Part shown: positions 24,401-38,454 of the stretch, piece after piece | Layout of the letters: every line of letters starts with the position of its first letter | Numbering within the stretch: the first letter of the stretch is position 1 | Assembly: GCA_014773175.1 (NCBI GenBank) | Contig: VXCM01001418.1 | Location: forward strand, 58,088 to 122,087 | From: Lucifuga dentata | Lineage: Eukaryota; Chordata; Actinopteri; Ophidiiformes; Bythitidae | Direction: 5' to 3' | Length of the DNA stretch: 64,000 nt | The notes under the pieces: generated by a model | Told to the model about the DNA's origin: nothing | Database searches by the model: none | The model's input: the letters and a program-made list of their open reading frames with translations, nothing else | Position numbers and translations under genes: made by a program

Positions 24401-27400
24401 CCATCCATTCTGTGCCATCCCTCTTTTTAGCATCAGCTGAACAATAGGCCTGATATTTCGCTCTGCTTCCCTCGTCCTCCTTTTTTCCTTCTCATTTTCT
24501 GTGAATGTGTCCTTAAGAAGAAGCTCACAGCTGCCATATCAGCAGGGGCTCCCTTTCATCATATGGTGAATCCATTGCTCACCATTTTTTCTCTTTATCA
24601 CTCTCACAATAAGTCAGGAATCATGCCGACATTATGCAATACGCTGTAACACCATTACCTCATTGTCAAATTTTAGGCTTCGTCTTTCTGCATCATTAAT
24701 CCAACACATGCGGTGTTCCCTCACACGAGAGACACACTGTGACTTCCTTCCTCTGCCAGATATCCAGTTGCAAAACCACGTCACACAGTGACTGTTTGGC
24801 CATCTCTAATTATTTCATGCCCCTTGGTTCTGCACGTTCAGGACGACACTGTGTAGTGTTAGAGGAGAATGAGGATGATTGACAGCACCAGCCCCCATCC
24901 CACAGGAACTCATTAGGCTTCCTGACTAAAAGCTAGTGGGCACGCTCATGCTGCTCTTGCCTTCGTCTTTCTCTGGTCCTCCTTTTAGTCCTATATTCAG
25001 TAAGTCAGAAAAGAAATGCCTGAACTCCGCTGCAAGCAGAGAGTGAACTTAGAGTACTCTAATCTCATCTGATCTAAGGATCAGCTTCTAATAAACTTGT
25101 TTTGGGTCCCACTTACTTTCATTTTTTTTCTCTGTAAATTTTTTGGTGCGCATCTCAGCCCCAACCACTCTTTTGCATTTGGTTTTAGAGTGTTCTCCCT
25201 CTTGCTTGCTGTCTCTTGTCATCTCTTTCTATTTCTTTTTTTGCCTCTTTTCTCTCTCTCTCTCCTGGGGTGATACAAGGCAGCGGTACTGGTTCTAAGA
25301 AGTCCTTGAAGTGTTGGATCCTCTGAGAGCACTTTAAAAGGCCATTTCATCATGTTCATGTAGCAGCACTGGAGACCAAACTCAAATATGACTTATGTGA
25401 AACTGGCAAAAACTCCCTGGAAAGTTTTGCTGCAACCATTACATTGCAGATCACTTCTCTATGCTTCTTTGCAGGCAGTTGGTTATCTCAGCGTCTTCAT
25501 GCATGTACTGTACATAATGCTGCTTGTTCAAGGAAAAGGAAAAGTGAGTTACTGGAAGCTGATAGGCATTCATTTTCTTGAATTGTACCCCTGGTCTGAG
25601 CTTTGTGGTTTCCACAGCTATTGAACTGCAGACCTCAAACACCACGTTTATTCACCAAAACTGCATATCCAAGAGAGTGGAGTGCAAAGACACCTACTTT
25701 AATGTTCTGTGTCCAGACTTGACTGGGTTTGTGGTGTGCCAGTTACACAGGGAAAGATGAATGTGCATGTCTTAAGTTCTAATCTGCTCTCAAAATGGGA
25801 AATCTACAGACTTCAAGGACATCAAATCTGATTCATTCACTGGCCTTCATTTAACACATCTGTCGTTACACATGCACACATGCATGCAGAGAGAACACAA
25901 AGGAGCCAACTTTTAAAGTGTTAATTTATACTCAATTTAATGAATTTCAGTTTTCCTAACATTTTAAGAAGAATCGTAATCAATTAATGGAGTAAAATTG
26001 ACTTATGGAAAGTAAAATCAAGTCATATGTTTACTCTAATAATGTTTAATGCTTCTTTCATTAAAGATTTGGTGAAATAACATGACGTCCTCACCTTGTT
26101 TAATGTCATAATTTACAGCTAAGTACCATCAAAACTCAGAAGTTTTATTTTCTTTACTCAAATTATGTTTGACCCCGTATTTTGTTTTATTAGCAAACAA
26201 ACATTTTAAGGAAGTGAGATCATCTAGAAATGCAGTTTCATTTTAACTATAAAGTAATTTCAATTAAAGTTCTATTTTCTGTTGAAATACAAATAAATAC
26301 TGAAAATAATTTGCTTCATTAACAAAATATGAATTTATCCATGCTTTGCTGCATATACACACACACACACACGCACACACAAAATTAATTGACTTTGTAT
26401 TGTTTGAATTTACATCAACCAAATCATTCAAACTCCCTTCATCAAAGCCATTTGATGCACCATCAACTTCCAAACATATCTGAACAAGTTCATTTGAGTT
26501 CATATGTTTTATTACACACAATTACTTAAAACTTGTGTTGTAGAATCACAGTACAGTACCGAGACGTTAAGGCTCTACAGTTTGGTGTGAGAGCTGGTAA
26601 AACTTTGTGATGCTTTGAGGAAACATCGATGGTGAACCACGCAGTTTCATCTGTGATTAACATTATTTACGACATTGTTTGGCCTGGGTTTAGACGTAAG
26701 AAATTAATGATGGATTTTAGAAGGACATAAACACAATTTTTTTTTTTGTACGCAGCCAATGGTTAAATATAAATTAAGAAGAAAGCAGAAGATCAGTGGG
26801 GTTTCTATCACTCAAATCCCCTCTGCTTTGGCTTGTGTTTGAAGTCTCATTCACACTAAAATCAAAGACCCGTCATCTTGTTTGCGGTAAGTGCAGACAA
26901 TATTATGGTGGGAGACTTTGGGTATAAGACAGTTTTAAAGACTTTTGGAAATATAGTTTCTATTGGGAGCTTGTCTTTGACTCTGTTGCTGCCTATTGAT
27001 CAAGATCTTTACATCATTTAGTGATTACTATTAGTCCCATAATGTTTTTACCATAAAGTTTCCACTATAAGCTCAGCTCTAGTGAATTCAGCACTCACAT
27101 TGTACATCTTGACTGACATGTCAGTTACCAATTTCCAGTGAAGCTTTGATTACATTCAAATCAGTAATCCTGCATTCACAAAATGTTGGCTCATGCAGAC
27201 ACATTTAGGTAACTTAGCTATGAATTTCAGGTAATCTGAACTTCAAGAAATTAGCTTGTAAGACTTTTCAATCTGCAACAGAAACAGCCAAAATTTCTGA
27301 GATGTCAGAAATCAATTCAATAATCATAGATTGTTTGGCCAATTCATCAGGTTTTCAAATTGCATTCCTTCTCAAATTCTTTTCAAACAAAACCTGATCA

Positions 27401-27915
27401 GGCTGAAATCCGGCCTGACTGTGTCTGCAACTGCCAAATTTGGGATTAATTTGGGCCAACTGACATATCATAGTCTGCATATCTTAAGTGATATTGATTG
27501 ATTCAAGTGATAATCAAAAGACACAAATAGCAAGATTTGTATTTTAATGACTGTTGTTCTGAAAAGGTGAATAGAAAGAACTGAAAATAAGGTTAAGTTT
27601 TTGTAAAGGCCTGTATATTGTATGTTTAGTGGTTTATCACCTTAGCATGGTTAAAGTTTGCTACTGAAACCACTTGGTTAGATAACGATCCTGGTCATGG
27701 TTAAACAACAAAAATTTCATGACATACAATTAATATGAGATGGGAGTTATATGCTGTGCAAGAAAAATTTATGTCCACAGCCCAACCTCCACACTTACTC
27801 TGCACTGCACTGGTAGGAACTAAATTTGTTGAAGACATGGTGGCGTTAAATAGGCTTAGATATGCTTTATATTGCCACGTATACAAAGTAACATATAAAA
27901 GACACATCTGTTTCC
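21450..27915. other. gene-free region, candidate regulatory block 24180-24400
   Basis: Includes a poly-C gap (23314) and a poly-A gap (23629). 24180-24400 is free of repeats, with balanced composition. No coding similarity anywhere in the stretch. Confidence 0.4.
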
Positions 27916-28515
27916 GGGTTGGAAAGTAACGAATTACATTACTCTTGTTACTGTAACAAAGTCGTTTTTTCTGTACTCGTACTTTTAAGTATTTTTATGT
28001 TTACTTAAGTAATTTTTAATTACAAGTATTGTACTTTGGTATTTTTTAATTGGCATCCCTTACAGCATTTAAAAAAAAAAAAACAAAGAAAATCGGCAGA
28101 GATGTAAAAGAAAAAAAGTGCAGAGGAACAGAAACAGCTGCAATAAAATAAAGCCATAGATATGATGCTAAAGATGGAGAGAACGCACTCACCAACAAAT
28201 TAGAAGAAGACAATCCATGGCCACATTTAAGTGACCAGTTTTACTTTATAAAGAAAAAAGCACACACCTGCACTGAAAAATGCACAAGTTAATGTTGATT
28301 AGGGTAGCTACTGTTTTTGTTTTGCATTTTGTTTGGTAACGTATGAAATATAACTCAGTACTTTTTACTCAGAGTACAGTTGAAACAAACTACTTTTTCA
28401 TTTTTTTTAAAGTAAATTTATACACAAGACCAACAAATTAGAAGAAGAAAATTTTACTTGAGTAAAAATTGTCAAACTTTACTTGCATAAAATATTTTAT
28501 TACTCTTCCCACCCG
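27916..28515. mobile_element. fish-type GTAACG/TACTTGAGTA repeat
   Basis: Starts GGTTGGAAAGTAACGAATTA and ends TTATTACTCTTCCCACCC. Between are TACTTTTAAGTA, TTTACTTAAGTAA and TTTTACTTGAGTAAAA, the palindromic strings typical of a repeat class widespread in teleosts. The middle (about 28080-28330) does not look like the rest and may be an insertion. No ORF. Confidence 0.5.
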
Positions 28516-29134
28516 CCTGTTTCTAAATGTTTCATTTTCTGACACACTTTGGTGAGTCACATTATTTTGTCCATTAATGCCTGAGATTCTGAAGAGCAAG
28601 GAGTTGCCATGACAGACATGAAAAGCCTTCATTTAGATAAAGCGTGTGGAGCCAGAGAGGAAACCCACATGCCACATCAGCAAGAGTAATGAGATGAGAC
28701 AAACACAAACCACAACCAGCAACAGAAAAACGTCTCATCCTTTCAGACATCATGATAAGGCCACTAAATGTAAATAAACACTGTGACAGAGACACAGAGA
28801 GCATATGTATGGCTGTAATCATGTGTGACCGTGGATTTTAATTGTGCTGTGCCTCTACCAATCACATGGCTGACTCAGGCACGCTTCAGGGTGACCGCAA
28901 AGGAACAAAAAACAAATACTGGGCAAACAAAGCAGCCTCGATCCAAAACCACGAAGCCCATCCTGTCTCTGTGGTAACAGAGCTGTCACGAGGCCTCATT
29001 CCTCTATGATTTGTGTTTTTTTACGTCAGTTTTGTCCCCATCTTTCTTGTCTTTTACTACTCTATCTTACATTTCTGACTTTCTTACTTTAACCCTCTTC
29101 CTTTCTACCTCTCCCTCCCTCCTTCTCTCCTCTG

Positions 29135-29261
29135 TCACCCAGCCCATCTGGGCTGTCTGGTGGAGTTGGGAACATCGGTCCCTGTCAGGGGTGCTCANTC
29201 ACCCAGCCCATCTGGGCTGTCTGGTGGAGTTGGGAACATCGGTCCCTGTCAGGGGTGCTCA
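29135..29261 (+). repeat. 63-bp perfect duplication around a single N (assembly join)
   Basis: 29135-29197 and 29199-29261 are identical, separated by the N at 29198. The unit is non-repetitive (contains GGGAACATCGGTCCCTGTCA), which makes the artefact reading especially clear. Confidence 0.85.
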
Positions 29262-30975
29262 GTGGGGCCCTGTAGAAGACACAAAGGGCGGATTACTGCA
29301 GCTGCCAGTCACACTAAGACCCGCACAGCAGCTCTTCGGAGTCTATACCAATGTCCTCAACCCTCAAACCCAGTGCTATCACAAAGGGACATCATTAGCT
29401 CAACACAAAGGAGTCCCCTGCTCACCCATCTTAAGCAACACTGCAATCAGGCTCACAAATAGACTGATTAGTGAAGAAAATATGCATGTGTAAATGTATA
29501 CTAAGGCAATGTCATCTGCTCAAAAAGGGGAGGCTGAGGGGTGTGTCTTTGAGAAGCATCTTTCACATGGTTTTCATTTTATGTCCACTCATTTATGAGA
29601 TGTATTTATATGTCACTTATGAACACTGGGACACTTTTTGTTACAAGAGCCAGAAGTTGATCATACATTTTAGCATGCACTACAAATTATATGGATATGA
29701 AATTCCAGAACCAAGGAATACAAAAACTTTATGCTTAGGCTTTGGGTCCAATGGCAGTCTTCACCTTTTGAAACAGGTTTATGTTAATGAAATACCTGGA
29801 TCCATTAAGCTCTAAATTTACCAAATTTCTTGTTGAGTATTTTATCTAATTTCTCTTTTTTATTAGCAAAGATCAATGCACAAAACCTCGAAGTAGTCAT
29901 TTAGCATAATAGTATTGGAATATTGTACAAAAACAAACATAAATAATTATCCTCTAGCTTCTACAGCCAAGATTATTTTTATTTATTACAAACTGCTGTT
30001 CATATTTGTCTGGTCCAGTAGTGATATAGCTGCAAAAAGTTGAATTTTGCTCCCATAAATTATTCAAAATTATTCATCAGAGAAAAAAATTAAATGTAAG
30101 CATGACCAGGTTGAGGTTTAGCAGAACTTTATTAAATCTGAATCCAGTTTTGATTTTTTTTTTTTTTTAATCAAATCTGAATCCTTTCAAATCCCAATTT
30201 TAGGGAACAAAAGTTATAAGTATACCTAATATAAGAATATATAATACTAAATTTAAGACCATTTTTAACGTCAGATTAGACGTACATCTCAGGTAATTGT
30301 AATGCTCACCCAAAAGGTTATACTAACCAATTTTGGTAATATATCAAAAAGATTATTTAATTAGATTTCCAAGGAGATTTTCTATCTTTGTCTTCATCAT
30401 GGTATCTACTGAAAATACATCTGTCAGTAAAATCTTTACATTTCATCTTAATTTAAAGAACATAGCATCTCCTACCCATCATTCTCACATCATCAAACCA
30501 TAATACTGTTTCCTTTTCTTGTTCTTATTCAGCCTTTTCTCTTAATTAAGAAGAAACAGTTAAGGGTGATGTCATTTTGGACCAAGATTCATTTCATTTT
30601 CACCCACTGTGATCCAACCCAGCCCCCATGACAGATCCCGCTGAGCGTCTGGCCTGAGCCGCTAATGCGTCAAAGCCAAAGAGCACTCAGGGTGCCTAAA
30701 ACACACATTCAGTGCTCCAACACACACGCTGGGTCACCAACACTGTCCAGCACAGTTATAGCAATGGCTGTAGCCTTTAATTGTGAACTGTGTCACTTTC
30801 TAATAATGTCTCTATTCAGCCAGTTTGGCAGGAGACAGGAGAGAATGGTGAAGGTGAATTCATCGCCATATTAGAAAACGGAGGGCATTTTCTTTCTTTC
30901 TAAAGAGTATGAAAAAGTTTGACTCCTCTTCAGTCCTGTTATTCCACTGACATTGCATTCAGACTACAAGATGAG

Positions 30976-30984
30976 GATCAAAGG
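30976..30984 (+). promoter_or_regulatory. near-consensus TCF/LEF site, upstream region
   Basis: GATCAAAGG, a nine-base match to the TCF/LEF optimum with G instead of A before it, in the gene-free region 9.5 kb upstream of the lef1 ATG. Confidence 0.3.
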
Positions 30985-33534
30985 GGTAACAGACTGCTGC
31001 TCATGTCAATAATCTTAAGATTGTCTTAAAATCTTAGCAAAATGTCTCCCTGAGTGGATGTTACAGTTTGTGTCTACTGGGTGTTTATTACCAAGATGAG
31101 TAGTCCAGGTAGAATAGATATGAGTGTTTGAAGCATTATGTCTCCTTAACTACAAATGATTCACACAGACACTGTGTAAGGCATGTCTCTGCAATGGCCT
31201 TGCTTAGCTGTAACTGATAAAATCATTACATATCTTGAGTTGGCTGATAAAATTGCATTGCATGTCTGTTCCTTTTATAGGCTTCTTGAGGTATTGAACA
31301 TTTCCATATCAATTGTTTTATCATTGACCAGGGGAATTCTCATAATACAAAAACAGTCTTTGAATGTGTTGGATTAAAGCGAGGAACAATATAAAAATGA
31401 AGCTCAAAGGCTCAATAAAAAGGTTGAGAATGCCTTTAATGACCCTGATCCAGTGGCTCTCTGCAAAGAGAGGAAACATGGTGGGAGAGATTTTTGTCCA
31501 AGTAAACTCATGAGCACTTTGAGTGTTGCCCTCTGTTAAATCATTATTTGGATTTTCTCTCTCATCTCTCCCTCTCTTTTTATTTGCATCTGACATACCT
31601 GAAAAGGTGACCATAACAACATTTGCATTTCCAGACATATCAAACGTCTAAGCAGTGACTGTGCTGGATGGAGATAAAAACTGAAATTCACTAAGGAGGC
31701 TTGTCTATGAGCATTACACCGAATCAAAATCTGGGCAGGTCAAGCAGGGCACTGAAATCAGAAAAGAGCAGCACAAACACTGGAAAAATCAAATCGACAC
31801 CTTTCCAATGTGTTTTTTACTGTACGTGAACAAATTTGGAAAAATAGCGTGAGTGTTTGCAGAATATGGTCGTCTGTATTATGTTAAATTCTTTAGAGGT
31901 GTGGTGGCACTAACTCTCCCTCTCACAAGCCTTTCGTGACTGTGTTTTATGAAGCAGATGGCAGGGCGAGGCAGGGAAACGAGGATTTTGGCACAGCCAC
32001 TTTAATATACATCCTCTGGGACTTTACTGTTTCAAATTTGGCTCAAACTGGTTCGTGACTTGGGCTCAACTAGGCCAAGGGTTAAAATGCTCTTCTCGCC
32101 ACATACTAAAATTAACCAAAGATAGTACTATGATTCATATCCCCAGACCCACATATGCACAACACTTTAGAGATATTACCTACAGCCGCATGTTGGAGCT
32201 CAGAGGAGCTGGGAAAGGGGAAAAAACAATGACATTTCCAGTTTAGAATGAGTCCAGAAATGAAGCCCAGTACAGACAGATGAGGTCGGCTTGCCTTTGA
32301 ACTCCTCTCCCAGACCCACACGAACAATAACACACTCATTTACTAACACATGAAGTCATGCATACACACAAACCTCAAGACACATTTTCCAAAATCTTTC
32401 TGTGCAGTTTAGTAGAGCTCTCGAATCAGCATTTGTGCTTAAAACAAGATAAGTTTTTACATTGTTAGGAGCAGCACCACTTTTAACAATATATTTTAGA
32501 AAGTACAGAAATGTATTCATCAGGAGTAATTAAAAGCAATGACAGGATATGTAATTCACTTGTGTCTATTCATGGAAATGGCTAATTTTTTTTCTCCTTT
32601 GCCTGGGGCCTGCCAAGAAGAAATGACTCATTTGCAACAATTTCTTCATGTTGGGAGATGTGAGGGAAAAACCCTAAGACAAAGAAAATAAATTAGTAGT
32701 TTTCCTTCTCTGAAACAGAGTAAAACACATCCTCCCTCTGAAAAAAAGCTAATCTGATGCTTTTTAAATACAGCAAAGAAGCAAAGCCAGGGTGCTTAAC
32801 TAAACCTGTCAAATTGGCAGCAGGGGCCTCAGTCTGGAAATGCTTTCCTCTATGGGAACACCTCCAGGGATTTGTGGACTTTCCTCAGTGAGAACAGAAG
32901 AAATCAATCAGCAGAACTGGGTATCACACTCCACTGGTCAACAGTTAATATCCTGACGTGTGGGCTGGTGGACAGAGGGAATCGGCTACCAGCCTGGTTA
33001 ATGTTGTGCACTCTCAAACTCAGAGGCATAAATTGAAAATCTAAATGCCCTAAAATAAAGAAAAAGGGGTTCTTTACAAACTACAAACTACAGGATTATG
33101 TTCAAATTAACATGCAATCATATAATTGTTATCCGGAGTCCAACATCAAATTATACTGATTATGGTGTTTTAGTGATGTTTGAAAAACATAAAATTTTCC
33201 TTAATCTGAGTAGAATCAGTTTCAATGTGGATATAAATTTACTAAGAGTGACATTATAATGGTAAATTAGACTATTTTGGTTGTCTTTACTTTTTTTTTA
33301 TTTTTTATTTTTTTTAGATTATAAATACTACTTAATGTCAGTTACTTCTTCTAGCTCAAAATGCGTCTGTGTATAAGTGCAACTTTTATGTGCAGCTACT
33401 TAATGTGACACACCTTTGTCAACATTTTTTGAGGCTGTCTGGATGTGTCTTTTACCATTACCAGTGACTGTTTTAACACAGAATTATCTGATCTGATTGT
33501 CATAAAAAAAGGGCATCAAACACATTCAGTAACT

Positions 33535-33902
33535 TTAAATGCACCTTGAAACAATTATTCTAAGATTAAGGCAATAAACTGATTTTTTTCCAAATGTCAA
33601 GTAAACGCCATAATTAGATTCAACATATTAAATCAGCATATGCTCAATGGGAGTAACACACCTAGATTATATGATTTCAAATTGATTTACTCAAGCATGT
33701 AAGTGTTATAATCACAGTAAGCCCCCTTTACATGCATTTCCTCACCTGGCGGACTCTCTTATACTCTGATTAAGCAACACATCATGTTTATTCAGGGAAA
33801 GGTGGAATCCTATTAATTCCATCCATGTGCACATCTTGCTCAAATATTTGCCTTAATCACAGTACAGACAAAAATCAGAATATAGTGTGCCTGTAAATGA
33901 CA
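33535..33902. mobile_element. TIR element family 1, copy C
   Basis: Third copy. It keeps GATTAAGGCAA at the left and TTGCCTTAATCA at the right as inverted partners, plus CCTAGATTATATG, TTGATTTACTCAAGCATGTAA, GGAATCCTATTAATTCCATC (33804-33823) and GTGTGCCTGTAAATG. It shares ATTCCATCCATGT with copy B but not with A, suggesting B and C come from one subfamily. Confidence 0.6.
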
Positions 33903-36175
33903 GATGTAAGTGACACAACCAGGTGCAGTCAAAAAATCCATGTACAGTACATATACACACACACACACACACGCACGCACGCACACACACACAAACAATG
34001 AGTCCAACCAGGCTGGCTGTGTTTACTGTTTATCCCTGCGTGTTGATGTGATGAGACACTCAGGCTGATAGCAGAGGGCCAGAGGTACCGGCGCTTTGTG
34101 TTTGATGTGAGTGGGGCTGAGCCTGGTGACGGGCACAGACAGATCAGTGGGGTCAGCGAGGTGGCGGCTGTGTGCTGTGTGCTTGATTACAGACTGGATG
34201 GGGGCCCCCCAACCTCTTAGCAGGCCAGCTCTAACCCCTGACCCTGTCACAGCAGGCCCTGACGCAACGCTCAATGCTTTCTGCAATAACACGGTGGGAT
34301 AAAAGGAGTAGCAGTGTGTACTGAGAGGACAGGACCATTTCCCCTTTGGACCTGAAGAATGCGCAACACAGCAGCACACAGTGGAGTAAGGAGGCTGGCA
34401 GTGAAGCTTGGCCAGCCTCTGGACATATGCGGTCCCTGCACAACACAGAGGGAGCCTTGTCATGCCTCTCTAACCTGATCAATTACACCAGTCAAGACCT
34501 TGCCCTTTCCCACAGCGTAACTGTAGGAAACACCCATCCTTCCACATAGAAGAGGACAAAAACTGCATGAGCAGCAATTTAGTTTTTTATTTTTTTTCCA
34601 GACTTTCTGCAGACTTAGTCCTTTAAATGTTTTAATAATCAGTATTGCACTATTTGTTTTAGCTTGTCTTTTGTGCAGGAGTAGGTCATTTCAGATCATT
34701 CATCAGGAGTGCAGCAAACAGAGTTAAATATCTGCCCCTATCAACAACAGAACCTCATGGTGTTAATAGGCAAGCTCAGCAGATTCCCATTAATTCCTGC
34801 ACACTGACAATCCACTGCCTAGAAGGTGACTGGCCCAGCTGGGTGAGGTTTGTAGGTAAACACACTCACCATCAGTTTCCCTCAAGGCACATAAGTCAGC
34901 CAAGAGTTAATCTGCACATTAGTCTTCACAAGTGACAGTGGGACAGAGGGACATGTACACACACACACAAGCACACACAAACGCAGGAGAAATACTCTCT
35001 GTTGTGATATTATATGCCTCAGAGGTTCTTTGGGCTGCGGCGAGGAAGTGCTGGCACACATGTAGATGTGCATGTGTTGGGTGTGTGATTGAGGTCAGAG
35101 AGGAGTGAGAGAGAAAGAGAGTGACTGTGTCTGTGCATGTGTATGTTTGTTCAATGTTGTCTAGTGATGATGGCGGCACGCAGGTAATCTTTTTTTGAAG
35201 ACTACAGAATGTAAGTTAATACTGTCTCACCTCTGAGGTAGAGCCAAGTCTCAGGAGAAAAATGATCCCTGACACACACACACATGCACGCACACACACA
35301 CTCAAACTCTGTCTCTCTCCGAGCAGCTTACTCACTTCTCTCTTTTCTGTCAGCATCACAGCCTGGCAAGGATAGAAGGGTGGAGTCAGGTGCCACTTGC
35401 TATGAATCATTCCTTATCTGTGTGAGTAAGACAATAGAGGAGTCTGCAGACTGGATTTGGAAATCTACACTTTGTGTGGAGGACTGGATCCTCCTGAGAA
35501 AACTTGTTTTCTAAGTACGTTATTTCAAAAGTATAAACAGCGTATTTTTACTTTTTAAAACCACAGTGTTCTTTGCATTCACTGGCTTCTTCAACTGTTT
35601 TTGCACTTTTGTGTGTATCCATGGTTTTGAACCAACCTCGACTCTGGCCTCTCCTCCACAATTTCAGCACAACCAAAATATATACATCGCACAGCAAATT
35701 TCCCACCTCCTCCCCATTTCCATCAGGAAGATAATTTCATTTTAATGACAGTATTCTCAGACAGCCTCCTGACAGTTCTGCCATAAATCATCAGATCACA
35801 CACTTGCTCCTGCCTTTTTCTCTCCTCCTAACTTCACCTTACCCCCAAGACACCTTCCTCTCCCTCAGAAGCTGACTCATCTTCAACCAATCAAAGAGCA
35901 GCAGAAATAATCACTCACCTTGGACCTCCCCCAGTTTGATTTGCACATTTGATAAATTGCATCTTTTTTCAGCTTTAATTGCAAGTTCTTTTCATCTTAA
36001 TTTGATGTTTGTTTCCTGTCGTTTGCTTGGAGATTGCTGCCAGCACAGGGGTATAATTTCTACATCAAGGAAGTTGTTATGAATGGCTCGCAGGTGGAAT
36101 ATACAGCACAGGAGGAAATTTAGGGATTGATATTGACACGTCATCAAACTCACACAGCCTCAGTGTGATGGTCAT

Positions 36176-36176
36176 G

Positions 36177-36212
<36 letters not shown>

Positions 36213-36230
36213 TGCATGAAAACACACACA
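36176..36230 (+). repeat. (CA)n microsatellite, interrupted
   Basis: About 12 CA units, then shorter CA blocks. Smaller CA runs occur at 33953-33993, 34959-34982 and 35272-35301. Confidence 0.9.
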
Positions 36231-37322
36231 TCCCCAGCACACGAACAGGAGATAATTAGGGTAATTTCTGTTTGAAGTATTATGCATTGCATGAAAATAG
36301 ACCAGATAAAAAGAGGAGATAAGAATAGATCTAAGGAGAACCTTGACTGATAAACTAAAAATCTCTGCTGTTCTAACAAAGACCATTTTGTTTGACAGAA
36401 CTGACATTGTCTGCTAAATTAAAACCCTCTGCCTACCTAAACTTTTCTGTGTTATAAAAAAAAGTCACAAATCACAATATGACTTTAAAAAAAAGTATTT
36501 TGTTCATCATTTTGTACAGAACATGAATACATTTTCTTTTTCAGATCAACTTCTGGACTTAAAGGGAAGATAAGGGATTAAAGTCCACTGATTATAAATT
36601 ATGCTCTGTGTATGGATATATTCCTCCCTTATATAAGATGCAAAACTGTTATATCTAAAATGAGAGACAACTGAATTCAGGTCACAGCACAGCAGGAAAT
36701 CTTCCTTTTCATGTGAGATCCAGAGGGGTCATCTTATGAACTCATTAGGAGAAAAATGCTAATGTAGCTCTGTTTATTCTCTCTCTCTCCTCTCTTCACT
36801 CCAACTTTCCTGGTTATTTTAGCACCCAGGGCTGCGATAAAGCCTCACTGGAGAATATAATGTATTTTGATGTCAAGGGAAAGTGTGTAGAGCGTTTCTG
36901 ACAGTGCCATGCCTTCATTAGAGTTTGTTGTTTGTTGCCTTGTCATCAAGTCACTGAACTAGAGTTATTACACAGCAAACAAAACATCTTTTACCTACAT
37001 TGCATTATTCCTGATGTGCTATTCTGTGGGTGAAAACAATATTCCTTTGGTAAAATATTAAAATCTACACTATAGTTTTGTCAAACACCTACATCATGTG
37101 GTATCCTGGTGATCTTATGACCTCCTCTCAGGCCTCCTCATAATGCAGCAGAGGAGATCAAATAATGAAACTAAACTTTCACATCATCTACAAAATGTAT
37201 TTTTCAGAAAAATTCCATTGCTATAAAATTCTTGGTTACTTTGGCAAGTTTTCATGTTGAATTGATGCCCTGATTGGTCCTGGTTGTTGCTTTAAGCATG
37301 GTTTATGATTTCCAGGTGAAAA

Positions 37323-37324
37323 TC

Positions 37325-37369
<45 letters not shown>
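37323..37369 (+). repeat. (TC)n microsatellite
   Basis: About 22 TC units with one TG interruption near the left end. Confidence 0.9.
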
Positions 37370-37377
<8 letters not shown>

Positions 37378-38157
37378 GAATATTTTTAGACATCCAGGTT
37401 ACACATAGCTTTTGTTTTAACATTATTACAATGATATTTCATTGTATACCCAGGACCTGACACATTGAAGTATTTAGCTTCAATATCTTTAGTATTATAT
37501 GCAATCTAGACTAGAACATGGAACATGGTTATAGCAAATTTTAATTACTGCTGAAGTTTAACTTGCAGAATCAAATTATATAACATTTGCAACAACACCA
37601 ATTATATGCTACTAGGATCAGTATAATTACAGAAAGCATTTAAAACTATATATATATATATATATTAAGATCTGCAATGTGTACATATGCTGTCTTAGGC
37701 CTGCCTGCTATGGAATCCTCCGATTTCCCCTTTTTCCAAATTTATTTCAACCAAATGCTTGGTGAAAAATAGAAATGACACAGAAGAATGAATATTTTTT
37801 TTAAAATGAGGCTGTTCTTTTCTTTTTGGGTGGTTTCAGGGTGGTGTAGGCAGGTAGCATTATTTCAAACTGTGCCAGAAAAAAGTGGAGGTAAAAGTGT
37901 GTGTGTGTGTGTGTGGGGNGGGAGTGAAAGGCTAATTAAATTAGAAAAACCACTGTAATGAAGTAGAACGCAGTAGCTGTTGGGAAGGAAAACAAGCAGT
38001 TTTTACCTTGTGTCACATCGAAATTTTTTGGCGAAGAACAAGAAATAAAACGTTAAAGGGTTCCTAATGAAAGGTTTGGTTGTTCAGGTCTGCTTGTGTG
38101 AAATCTTTCTAATTAACTCTCTCTTTCAGTGTGTGCTCTATGTATGTGTATCTGTAT

Positions 38158-38158
<1 letters not shown>

Positions 38159-38190
<32 letters not shown>
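38159..38190 (+). repeat. (TG)n microsatellite upstream of the candidate promoter
   Basis: About 16 TG units, 71 bp left of the first TCF/LEF site. Confidence 0.9.
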
Positions 38191-38191
<1 letters not shown>

Positions 38192-38260
38192 CCGCTATAC
38201 TCTGGAATGCAGCCAGTCTCGGCTCTTTTGAATCCACACTCTGCTTCCAAAACCCAAAAG

Positions 38261-38270
38261 CCTTTGATCT
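38261..38270 (-). promoter_or_regulatory. exact TCF/LEF (Wnt response) consensus site
   Basis: CCTTTGATCT, the reverse complement of AGATCAAAGG, the optimal HMG-box binding sequence of the TCF/LEF family. It lies 2.2 kb upstream of the lef1 start codon and 245 bp from the oppositely oriented copy at 38515. Confidence 0.7.
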
Positions 38271-38454
38271 TTTTTTTTTCTTTCGCTGTCTCCTTACCCG
38301 GAAGAGAACCCCTTCTCNCTCTCTCTCTCTCTCTCTCTCAGCTGGGATGAACGCACACGTGGAAATGTTGGCCCAGCTCCACACTCGGACCAAATTTAGT
38401 CATACAAAGGAGAGGGAGAGGAGGAGGAGGGAGGAAGGCTGGGGTTGGAGCGGA

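Larger units (their letters stand above)
28516..33534. other. gene-free region, nothing recognised beyond the 29135 duplication
   Basis: AT-rich, few simple repeats, one near-consensus TCF/LEF site at 30976. Open frames such as 29471-29815 (114 codons) are Leu/Tyr-rich and look like chance. Confidence 0.5.
33903..38239. other. gene-free region left of the lef1 promoter
   Basis: Several CA and TC microsatellites, a short (AT)n run at 37649-37665 and a (GT)n run with gap at 37897-37920. A GC-richer patch at 34030-34480 has overlapping frames in both directions with no recognisable product. Confidence 0.5.

Noticed and set aside
29135..29261. Biological tandem duplication
   Set aside because: The copies are exact and separated by a single N, the same pattern as at three other gaps; an assembly artefact is far more likely.
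34023..34463. 146-codon minus-strand ORF, with frames open on the other strand too
   Set aside because: Composition follows local GC content; no family resemblance.
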